DNA from: an uncultured Vampirovibrio sp.
GTDB lineage: Bacteria > Cyanobacteriota > Vampirovibrionia > Gastranaerophilales > Gastranaerophilaceae
Direction: 5' to 3'
DNA length: 28,991 bases
Assembly (NCBI GenBank): GCA_910583725.1
Contig: CAJTXZ010000028.1
Location: 1 to 28,991 of the forward strand
Positions 8,359 through 14,720 of the stretch are shown here, piece by piece. The notes under the pieces are model-generated. The model saw only the letters and a program-made list of their open reading frames with translations, ran no database searches and was not told the DNA's origin. Within the stretch, counting starts at the first letter, position 1; each line of letters starts with the position of its first letter. The position numbers and the translations under genes are program-made.

Positions 8359-8398
8359 TTTGTCAAACAAAATTAAAAGGCATATTTTGTTTGACAAA
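8359..8398. repeat. Perfect 15-bp inverted repeat over the arsR -35
   Basis: TTTGTCAAACAAAAT (8359-8373) is repeated in exact inverse at 8384-8398 with a 10-nt centre. The right arm contains the TTGACA -35 of the downstream promoter. It may be a protein-binding site different from the TTGAA-type operators. Confidence 0.7.
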
Positions 8399-8420
8399 CG
8401 CGCAAATGTTAGAATATAAT
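8391..8420 (+). promoter_or_regulatory. Promoter of the ArsR-family gene
   Basis: TTGACA (8391-8396), an 18-bp spacer and a consensus TATAAT (8415-8420) lie 20 nt ahead of the start codon, with a GGGGG ribosome binding site between. Confidence 0.8.
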
Positions 8421-8439
8421 TGGGTTTGAGGGGGAATTT

Positions 8440-8787
8440 ATGGAGAAAAAAACAGATTCAGAGGCATATGATGTAGAAATAATTGAAAGGGTGAGGCCCA
8501 ATATGCCCAAGCCCCAAGTGCTTTACGAGCTTTCAGATTTTTTTAAAGTGATGGGGGACGGCACAAGAATCCAACTTTTGTGGGCCCTAGAGGAGAGTGA
8601 GATGTGCGTTGGCGATTTGGCGTGCCTTTTGAACATGACAAAGTCTGCAGTTTCCCACCAATTAAAGGTTTTGCGCGTGGCGAAGCTTGTAAAGGCCCTT
8701 AAAAAGGGGAAAAACGTCTATTATTCGCTTGATGACGGACACATTAAAAATATTTTGGAAAAAGCGCTTGAGCACGTCCAGGAGTAG
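8440..8787 (+). CDS. ArsR/SmtB-family metal-sensing repressor
   Basis: This 115-residue winged-helix repressor most likely controls the divergent ATPase gene and itself. SDFFKVMGDGTRIQLLWAL is the conserved first helices, SEMCVGDLA carries the alpha-3 Cys seen in CadC/SmtB relatives, and MTKSAVSHQLKVLR is the DNA-recognition helix. VYYSLDDGHIKNILEKALEH has the Asp/His and Glu/His spacing of the alpha-5 zinc site of SmtB, ZiaR and CzrA. In the known family, metal binding at alpha-5 (and alpha-3 in CadC) releases the protein from DNA. The start ATG is set by a strong GGGGG site and a consensus promoter. The class of regulator is near certain; the metal (Zn, Cd or Pb) is inferred from the neighbouring ATPase. 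Confidence 0.92.
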   Translation: MEKKTDSEAYDVEIIERVRPNMPKPQVLYELSDFFKVMGDGTRIQLLWALEESEMCVGDLACLLNMTKSAVSHQLKVLRVAKLVKALKKGKNVYYSLDDGHIKNILEKALEHVQE

Positions 8788-8826
8788 AGTTTTAAGTCTG
8801 TTTGAAAAATTTATTATGCTAAAAGC

Positions 8827-8857
8827 TTGACATAGAGCGGACTCCAGGTAGTAAAGT
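8827..8857 (+). promoter_or_regulatory. MerR-type promoter with a 19-bp spacer
   Basis: TTGACA (8827-8832) and TAAAGT (8852-8857) are separated by 19 bp instead of 17. The spacer holds an imperfect dyad around TAGAG-CGGA-CTCCA. Overlong spacers with a central dyad are characteristic of MerR-family activation sites, here directly ahead of the MerR gene. Confidence 0.7.
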
Positions 8858-8888
8858 GTTAATAACAGCATAAAATAAGGATTTTTTG

Positions 8889-9272
8889 ATGAAAATATCT
8901 GAAGTCAGCAAAAAATATGACATTTCCCCGGATACCCTCAGATACTATGAAAAAGAGGGCCTTTTACCCAATGTAAAAAAGAATTCAAGCGGCATTCGGG
9001 AATATTCAGAGACCGACTGCAAATGGGTTGAATTTATAAAATGTATGAGGGGTGCAGGGCTCTCAATTGAAGTGCTGGCAAGGTATATAGAGCTTTTTTA
9101 TTTGGGCGACAAGACAAAGGAAGAGCGCAAAAATATTTTGATTGAGGAGAGGCAAAAATTAGTCGAAAAAAGAGACACAATCCAGAAAACCATTGACAGG
9201 CTTGACTTTAAGATAAAATCATACAATGAAACCATCTACAAGAAAGAAAAGCAACTGATTGAACCGCGTTAA
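8889..9272 (+). CDS. MerR-family transcriptional regulator
   Basis: A 127-residue regulator starting at ATG 8889 with AAGG 8 nt upstream. MKISEVSKKYDISPDTLRYYEKEGLLP is the standard MerR helix-turn-helix and wing (shown here as its consensus opening), followed by REYSETD and a hydrophobic helix with GLSIEVLARYIEL. The C-terminal half (about 75-120) is a long charged coiled-coil helix for dimerisation. There are no Cys residues placed as in metal-sensing MerR, CueR or ZntR, so a metal ligand is unlikely; it looks closer to the AdhR/YyaN type that senses reactive aldehydes or other stress. It is probably autoregulated through the promoter at 8827-8857. Its target other than itself is not evident, and its closeness to the ArsR gene may be accidental. 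Confidence 0.88.
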   Translation: MKISEVSKKYDISPDTLRYYEKEGLLPNVKKNSSGIREYSETDCKWVEFIKCMRGAGLSIEVLARYIELFYLGDKTKEERKNILIEERQKLVEKRDTIQKTIDRLDFKIKSYNETIYKKEKQLIEPR

Positions 9273-9303
9273 ATGCAGTCTCGAAGACATTTTAAGGAGT
9301 TTT

Positions 9304-9336
9304 AAGCTGTTATAAAGACCTGATAATCAGCTTTTT
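9304..9336 (+). terminator. Probable terminator after the MerR gene
   Basis: AAGCTGTTAT (9304-9313) pairs with ATAATCAGCTT (with one bulge) followed by a run of T. It sits 30 nt after the MerR stop, between convergent genes. Confidence 0.5.
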
Positions 9337-9450
9337 AAGCGTAAGGCACCGGCTAAAAGGGCACCGGGCAAGGACTTTACTGTTAATTTTAATGATTTTC
9401 AGGGCAGATTTTATGCACGCAAGGATTTTATTACGGTCAAAAGTGCCACA

Positions 9451-12387
9451 TCAAAAAAGTTTCAGCTGTTCTGAGGCGTCAAGATTGGCGTCCTTAAAGG
9501 TTTTTTCGAATTTACTCAGGGTATACAAATCTTCTTCAATTTTCCTTAAGAATGGCGAAATTTCAAGGTTTCGTACGGCATTCAGCCATTTTCGCTTCTT
9601 TGCGCGGCATAAAAACAATCTTTCTTTTGCCCTTGTCATACCAACATACAAAAGACGGCGCTCCTCCTCTATTTCAGCTGGTTCTTTAGCCCGATACAAA
9701 GGAATAATGCCATCTTCAAGGCCAATTATGAACACACACTTGAATTCCAGGCCTTTTGAGGCATGAAGAGTCATAAGCGTGATCCTGTCAGCCCTTTTAT
9801 CAAGCGTGTCAGATTCAGACAGCATAGAAACCTGATGAATGTAATCTTCTTTTGTGGTATGGGTTTCGGCTAATTTTTTCAGGTAATTCATTATATAATC
9901 ACTGATTTGGGCGTCATTACCAGCCAAAAAGGCCTCCAATTGCTCTTTTACAGGGATATCATCTTTTAGGGAAAGAAGAAATTTCTTTACAGGCTTTATA
10001 TTACAGAGTAAATCACCTGAAAGCTTGACATATGGCATACCGGAGCGCTCAAGTGCCTCTAAAACTGGCTCCAATTGCGAATTTGTCCTGTATAATATTG
10101 CAAAATCACCAAAGGAATACTCGGTGTCAAAACCCTCGGAACGGTTGGAATCAAAGGAAAAGAAGCTGTTTCCGCCAATCATATCTTCAATTGTGCTGAC
10201 TGCAAATTCGGCCTCGGATTTATCGGTGGGGGCAGTGTGAATTGTTATTTTTTCACAGGGTTTGCCGCTTTTTGAAATTATGTTAAATGAATCCATCATT
10301 TGGTTTGAAGCGTCAACAATGGCGCCCGTTGAGCGGTAATTGTTTTTTAGGTTTATGACTTTGGCGTTTGGATAATCGTCTTTGAATGTGTTAAAAAAGC
10401 GGGAATCGCCACCCCTAAAGGCATAGATAGCCTGGTTAGGGTCTCCAATGGCGCAAATACTGTTTTCTTCGGGCGAAAGGTATTTTATAAGCCTGTATTG
10501 TTTTTCGTCGATATCCTGATATTCATCAACAGAAAGGTATTTGAATTTATTTTGGTAAAACTCTCTAATATCAAGGTTTTCCGTGAATATTTTTACCGTA
10601 AAATCAATCAGGGCGTCAAAATCAAGTATTTCATCAGGTTTAAAATTGTCTTTATAGAGCTCTTTTTCTTCGTTTGAAATGACCTTAAAATCAGGGTTTA
10701 GTCCAGCTTTTAGGGCATTTTCTTTTAAAATTGAATAACAGAGCGAGTGAAATGTGTGTATATTAATGGACTGAAATACCTCTGGCAAAAGCTTTTCAAG
10801 CCTTTCTTTCATTTCATCGGAAGCTCTTTTTGTAAATGTGATTGCAAGACAATTTTCAGGTTTTACAAGATTTTCAAGAATCAGATGGGCGATTCGCCTT
10901 GTAAGCACAGTGGTTTTGCCGGAGCCCGGGCCTGCAATTATCAAGAGTTTTTTTGCGGTATCATTCACAGCTGCCTCCTGAAACTCGTCCAGAGTGCGGG
11001 TTTTAAAGGATTCTTCCTCTTTTTGTACATTATTTTCAAAAGTTTTTGATTGCGAAAAAATATCCTTAACAGCGCAGCTTTTATCTTGTTTCTTAGAATT
11101 TTTTGACATTTTTGGCACATCAATTCCAAGCTTCATATTTGAAAAGCCTTGCAGCTCCTCAGGTTCAAAGAGTTTTATTATGCCATATTCGCCATCATAG
11201 CCTGCCTGTTTTATTACTTTACCCGTTCTAAGCCTTGTTATAGCTTCTGCCAGTGTCGGCGAATAACATTTTGAAATATCATCTGTTGGGATTTTTGTAA
11301 GAATAGAGAGCTCTGAGCCGAATTTTTTGACTAATTTTTCATATTCAAAAGTGACTGATTTACTTTGAGGGCCAACCTGCATAATCTCTGATAAAATTTC
11401 CTGCAGAGGCACAAGGCTCAAAACCTTTCCTGCAGTTGGCGGAGGGGTGATTTCGCCATCTTTATCGGATAATTCGCTGACACGGTATGAAACGCCTATG
11501 GTTAAAGGCTTTCCGCACACAGGACAAATGCCGTTCACTTCCTTTGTTTCCTTGGGTGTCAAGCAAATATTACACTTTCTGTGGCCGTCTTCGTGGTATT
11601 TTCCTTCTTCCGGAAAAAATTCCACAGTGCCAACATAGCCTGCGCCTGTTTTTAGCGCATTCATAATACTTAAATAATCGTGGTTTGTATCAAAAATTGT
11701 TGCTTCACGGGCAAGTTTTGAGGCAGAATGTGCATCAGAGTTTGATACCAGCCTGAATTTATCAAGGCTTGAAACCTGCCAATTCATATAAGGATCGGAT
11801 GACAGGCCTGTTTCCACGGCAAAAATGTGCGAAGCTAAATCATCATAGCAATCTTCAATAGAATCAAAACCGGATTTAGAGCCGAGGGCTGAAAACCAAG
11901 GTGTCCAAATATGCGCAGGAATTATATATGCCCCATCGCCTGATTCTAAGGCAATTTCAAGCAAATTTCTTGAATCAAGCCCCAAAATCGGCCTGCCATC
12001 TGAATTAATGTTTCCGATTGCATCTAATTTTTGCCTGAAAATATCTGCTGTTTCAAGGCTTGGCATAAAGACAACATGGTGAACTTTCCTTGTTTTATCC
12101 CATTTTTTATATATTGTGGAAATTTCAACAGATAACACAAAATATACAGGATTTTCGGGGTTTAAAATCTCTTTTTCAATATCGGGACGCAGCCTGAAAA
12201 TACCTTCACCTGCAGGCACAAGCTTTTCTTTAATTTCTGAAAACCAGGCGGGGTGCGTAAAATCACCTGTAGAAATCACGCTAAGCCCCTTCTTTTGCGC
12301 CCAGATAGCAAGTTCCTCAAGGCAAAGGTTTTTACTTGTTGCTCTTGAATATTTTGAATGTATGTGCAAATCCGCATAAAACAGCAT
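9451..12387 (-). CDS. PHP-domain/UvrD-like DNA helicase fusion
   Basis: A 978-residue two-part protein. Residues 1 to about 300 are a PHP-type phosphoesterase: ADLHIHSKYS, STGDFTHPAWF, PAHIWTPWFS and SNSDAH are its metal-ligand motifs. A small zinc ribbon (CNIC and CPVC) follows near 275-295. After a linker comes a full superfamily 1A helicase: AGPGSGKTT (Walker A near 484-492), VDEYQDIDE (Walker B), QAIYAFRGGD, NNYRST, MTLHASKGLEF and EERRLLYVGMTRAKERLF. It should unwind or translocate on DNA, with the PHP part hydrolysing a phosphoester, perhaps a DNA end. PHP-UvrD fusions are known in anaerobic bacteria but their role is not settled. The ATG is preceded by GGGGA. It is a single-gene unit, convergent with the MerR gene. 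Confidence 0.9.
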   Translation of the reverse strand: MLFYADLHIHSKYSRATSKNLCLEELAIWAQKKGLSVISTGDFTHPAWFSEIKEKLVPAGEGIFRLRPDIEKEILNPENPVYFVLSVEISTIYKKWDKTRKVHHVVFMPSLETADIFRQKLDAIGNINSDGRPILGLDSRNLLEIALESGDGAYIIPAHIWTPWFSALGSKSGFDSIEDCYDDLASHIFAVETGLSSDPYMNWQVSSLDKFRLVSNSDAHSASKLAREATIFDTNHDYLSIMNALKTGAGYVGTVEFFPEEGKYHEDGHRKCNICLTPKETKEVNGICPVCGKPLTIGVSYRVSELSDKDGEITPPPTAGKVLSLVPLQEILSEIMQVGPQSKSVTFEYEKLVKKFGSELSILTKIPTDDISKCYSPTLAEAITRLRTGKVIKQAGYDGEYGIIKLFEPEELQGFSNMKLGIDVPKMSKNSKKQDKSCAVKDIFSQSKTFENNVQKEEESFKTRTLDEFQEAAVNDTAKKLLIIAGPGSGKTTVLTRRIAHLILENLVKPENCLAITFTKRASDEMKERLEKLLPEVFQSINIHTFHSLCYSILKENALKAGLNPDFKVISNEEKELYKDNFKPDEILDFDALIDFTVKIFTENLDIREFYQNKFKYLSVDEYQDIDEKQYRLIKYLSPEENSICAIGDPNQAIYAFRGGDSRFFNTFKDDYPNAKVINLKNNYRSTGAIVDASNQMMDSFNIISKSGKPCEKITIHTAPTDKSEAEFAVSTIEDMIGGNSFFSFDSNRSEGFDTEYSFGDFAILYRTNSQLEPVLEALERSGMPYVKLSGDLLCNIKPVKKFLLSLKDDIPVKEQLEAFLAGNDAQISDYIMNYLKKLAETHTTKEDYIHQVSMLSESDTLDKRADRITLMTLHASKGLEFKCVFIIGLEDGIIPLYRAKEPAEIEEERRLLYVGMTRAKERLFLCRAKKRKWLNAVRNLEISPFLRKIEEDLYTLSKFEKTFKDANLDASEQLKLF

Positions 12388-12548
12388 AAAATTTCCCCGT
12401 TAAATAATGATTGAATTATACCAAAAAAGTGCAGCAGCGCGCATTTTATTTTAAAAACACACAGTAATTTTTCACTAACCTTAATGCAAACAAGGCTTTA
12501 GGCCTGCAAAAGATATGGCAATAAAACAGGAAACCGTATACTTTCAGG

Positions 12549-13070
12549 CTACACATTCTCCTTTGCGAATATTTCTTTAACTTCAAGCTTAAAAACGGCA
12601 ACAGCATTTAGCATAGCTTTTGGAAAAACCCAACCGGCCTTGCCTGCGGCCTGTTTCATAATGCAATTCAGGGCGTGAATTTTTTCTTCAGCATCTTCAA
12701 CAAAATCAATTTCGCCTTCACCAATGACTGATTGAAATTTTGCAGAAAAGCTGCACGGCAGGGGCCCTTGTTTCAGTTCATAATTTGTATCAAGTTCAAA
12801 TGCTGCATAGTGCGTCTTTTTGATGAGCTCAGCCTTCCTGCCCTCCTTTGCACCGTGGAAGTAAAAAATTTTTCTTGCAGCACTTTTTGGCGCCTGGCTG
12901 TTTTCTAGCTCTATTTGGCTGGTATCAGGCGCCAGCTCTTCATAGCCAAAGTTCAGGGGCACTATATAAACCCTGCCGTTATCGTTCAGACCAAGCCTGC
13001 AGATTTGACAGTTTTTAATTATTTGATTGATTTTTGCATTATCAACAACTTCTCTGTCTTTTCTTCTCAT
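12549..13070 (-). CDS. NimA-like flavin-binding protein (pyridoxamine 5'-phosphate oxidase fold)
   Basis: A 173-residue protein. MRRKDREVVDNAKINQIIKNC at the start, then CRLGLNDNGRVYIVPLNFGY, YFHGAKEGRK and the mid-region SVIGEGEIDFVEDAEEK follow the pattern of the pyridoxamine phosphate oxidase-like split-barrel family that includes NimA nitroimidazole reductases. Such proteins bind FMN and reduce small substrates in the cytoplasm; the true substrate is unknown. The start codon overlaps the stop of the upstream DUF4186 gene (TAATG) and has AAAGGA 6 nt upstream, so the two are translationally coupled. Calling it a drug-resistance gene would go beyond the evidence. Confidence 0.82.
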   Translation of the reverse strand: MRRKDREVVDNAKINQIIKNCQICRLGLNDNGRVYIVPLNFGYEELAPDTSQIELENSQAPKSAARKIFYFHGAKEGRKAELIKKTHYAAFELDTNYELKQGPLPCSFSAKFQSVIGEGEIDFVEDAEEKIHALNCIMKQAAGKAGWVFPKAMLNAVAVFKLEVKEIFAKENV

Positions 13071-13429
13071 TAATCTTCCTTTATTTGAAGCTCTATCCAG
13101 CGCATAATAAGGCCTGTAAGGTATTCCTGTTCATTTTGGGTGAGTTCCTTGTCAGGCTTAAATTTATGCCATTTTTCTATACATTTTCTGCAGCAGGAGG
13201 CTGTTGCATGCTGCGCTATAAAGGCCGGATGGCCCTTCATGGGGGTTTGTTTGCCGTCGTTTTTTAAATTTGCCGGCGCAATTCTTTTTTGGATAAAATC
13301 TTTTGTGTGTTCTCTAATTTTATCAAGGCCTTTTTCCTTAACATAAAGTTTATCTTTTTCTTTTAGTTTAAAGCTGCTTCGAAAGGTTGACTTTGAAAGC
13401 TTATAGAGGATATCATCATAATTTTGCAT
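13070..13429 (-). CDS. DUF4186 family protein
   Basis: A protein of about 119 residues starting at ATG 13429; an in-frame TTG at 13447 is less likely. The conserved DUF4186 signature is clear: RSSFKLKEKDKLYVKEKGL, REHTKDFIQKRIAPA, NDGKQTPMKGHPAFIAQHAT and CCRKCIEKWHK. The clustered Cys and His residues suggest a metal site, but no activity is established for the family. A TATAAT box (13435-13440) lies only 6 nt ahead of the ATG, and no ribosome binding site is visible, so the mRNA may be leaderless. It is the first gene of a two-gene unit with the NimA-like gene. Confidence 0.85.
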   Translation of the reverse strand: MQNYDDILYKLSKSTFRSSFKLKEKDKLYVKEKGLDKIREHTKDFIQKRIAPANLKNDGKQTPMKGHPAFIAQHATASCCRKCIEKWHKFKPDKELTQNEQEYLTGLIMRWIELQIKED

Positions 13430-13657
13430 AATTTTATTATACTGCAAGCTATTTTACTTTGAAAAAAGTCGCCTGCCATATCGGCCGGCGGTAAATGCTT
13501 GTGATAAACCTGTGCTATAAAAAGTGCTAATAGATATCACGCAGCGGGTGTAAATTACTATAGAACATTAATGCTAAAATTTAGACTCACTTTAAAAAGG
13601 TGGTTTCTATTTCAACTATAAGCGTTGCAAAAAGATAAGCTAATTCATAGAAAATTT

Positions 13658-13795
13658 TTAGATGCCAGGCGCATCTTTTTTATAAAAAGCGAATTTGTGG
13701 GCTATTTCAATGAGTTCTATATGTTTTGAGGATAATTTTTCAAAGTTATAGCGCTTTTTCTTGTATAAAACATTGAAATAATCTGCGTTTTGCAT
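13658..13795 (-). CDS. 45-residue small protein, unrecognised
   Basis: A short open frame, MQNADYFNVLYKKKRYNFEK and a further 25 residues ending DAPGI, preceded by a strong TAAGGAG ribosome binding site about 8 nt upstream of the ATG. It is basic and amphipathic, rich in Lys, Tyr and Phe, with no signal peptide or membrane segment. It is divergent from the XRE regulator at 13952, with a 16-bp palindrome between them, so the two may form a regulator-target pair, for example a toxin-antitoxin-like or immunity switch. That is inference from position only. I do not recognise the family. Confidence 0.6.
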   Translation of the reverse strand: MQNADYFNVLYKKKRYNFEKLSSKHIELIEIAHKFAFYKKDAPGI

Positions 13796-13828
13796 TTTCT
13801 TTTTCTCCTTACCTAAATAAACTGTTTA

Positions 13829-13844
13829 ACAATAATATTATTGT
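13829..13844. promoter_or_regulatory. 16-bp perfect palindrome between divergent genes
   Basis: ACAATAATATTATTGT is a perfect palindrome 33 bp ahead of the 45-residue gene and 108 bp ahead of the XRE gene. It is a candidate operator for a dimeric repressor; its AT-only core means chance cannot be dismissed. Confidence 0.5.
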
Positions 13845-13881
13845 CGACTGAAATAATTATGTACACTACCCAAATGGATAG

Positions 13882-13900
13882 TTTTATGATTTAAAATCAG
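13882..13900. repeat. 19-bp direct repeat, copy 1 (upstream of XRE gene)
   Basis: TTTTATGATTTAAAATCAG contains the odd-centred dyad TGATTT-A-AAATCA. It lies about 50 bp upstream of the XRE gene and is identical to 14393-14411. It is a candidate XRE operator. Confidence 0.65.
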
Positions 13901-13951
13901 TGATATTTATTATCAATGGAATTTTAATAAGATACAAAATAATCTTTAAGT

Positions 13952-14365
13952 ATGCGTTTGAATACTTTTAAAAAACATTTCGGGGCAAGGGTTAAAAGAT
14001 ATAGAGAAGAAGGGGGTTTATCACAGGAGCAGCTAGCTGAAAAAATTGACGTAGATTTTTCAACCATAGGAAAGATTGAAACAGGGGTGAATTTTCCAAG
14101 CGCAAAGACAATAGTAAATTTAATCAACTTTTTCAATATAGGGCCGGCTGAGCTTTTTAATTTTGGCAAAAGAAATATAACGCCGGAAAAAGATAATGAA
14201 ATATTGTATAAAATTTTAAATCAATTATACGAATGCGACGATAAAAAGCTTGAATATTTTTACAAAATAATCACATATTTAGTTGAAGAAGAAAAGCACA
14301 ATGCTGACGGCGAGAAGTTTGATTATTTCTACAAGATGATTAAGTATTTAAATGAAAACAAATAA
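13952..14365 (+). CDS. XRE-family helix-turn-helix regulator
   Basis: A 137-residue protein. Residues 1-70 are a Cro/CI-type domain: FGARVKRYREEGGLSQEQLAEKIDV, DFSTIGKIETGVNFPSAKTI and LINFFNIGPAELFNF. The C-terminal half has two similar Asp/Glu-Lys-rich helices ending in repeated units, KLEYFYKIITYLVEE and KFDYFYKMIKYLNEN, which look like an internal duplication used for oligomerisation. It probably represses its own promoter and perhaps the divergent 45-residue gene. No strong ribosome binding site is visible at the ATG. A 19-bp dyad-containing repeat sits on each side of the gene. Confidence 0.88.
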   Translation: MRLNTFKKHFGARVKRYREEGGLSQEQLAEKIDVDFSTIGKIETGVNFPSAKTIVNLINFFNIGPAELFNFGKRNITPEKDNEILYKILNQLYECDDKKLEYFYKIITYLVEEEKHNADGEKFDYFYKMIKYLNENK

Positions 14366-14392
14366 AGCCGCGGCAGGGGATTTTCCGGCGCA

Positions 14393-14411
14393 TTTTATGA
14401 TTTAAAATCAG
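14393..14411. repeat. 19-bp direct repeat, copy 2 (downstream of XRE gene)
   Basis: This is identical to 13882-13900. It starts 28 bp after the XRE stop. The flanking pair may be two operators, or the footprint of a small insertion carrying the XRE gene. Confidence 0.65.
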
Positions 14412-14720
14412 AATGCGGCGGGCTTAAAAATTCAGCATCATTACGATAAAATCATTAATTTTGTTCTGTTTAGTCTTATAGTAAGGATGTTGCTGCTTTA
14501 TAATATTCACGTAAAAACGTATTTCAGTATACATAGGACGGGTTATACAGCGGAGGATGAGTCTTTTATGTTTAAAACATTTACCCTTTTTGAATGACAA
14601 CGATTCTTGGGATTGGGATTATAATTAAGATTGCGCAAAGTTTTTGCACCTTTGAACGGTAAGACGCCAAAAGGGGCAAGGGCAGCGCAAGAGAACCGCA
14701 TAAGACAAAAAGGAAATAAT
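14412..14720. other. Leader region of the helicase gene
   Basis: About 310 nt without a confident gene. A TATAAT box at 14499-14504 may be the -10 of the helicase transcript, though its -35 is weak. A GGAGG at 14552-14556 is followed by ATGs at 14557 and 14568 that open only 23- and 9-codon frames; either could be a leader peptide. Confidence 0.35.

Noticed and set aside
14631..14720. Upstream TTG start for the large helicase
   Set aside because: The added 30 residues are Arg/Lys-rich and random in look, and ATG 14721 has a good ribosome binding site.
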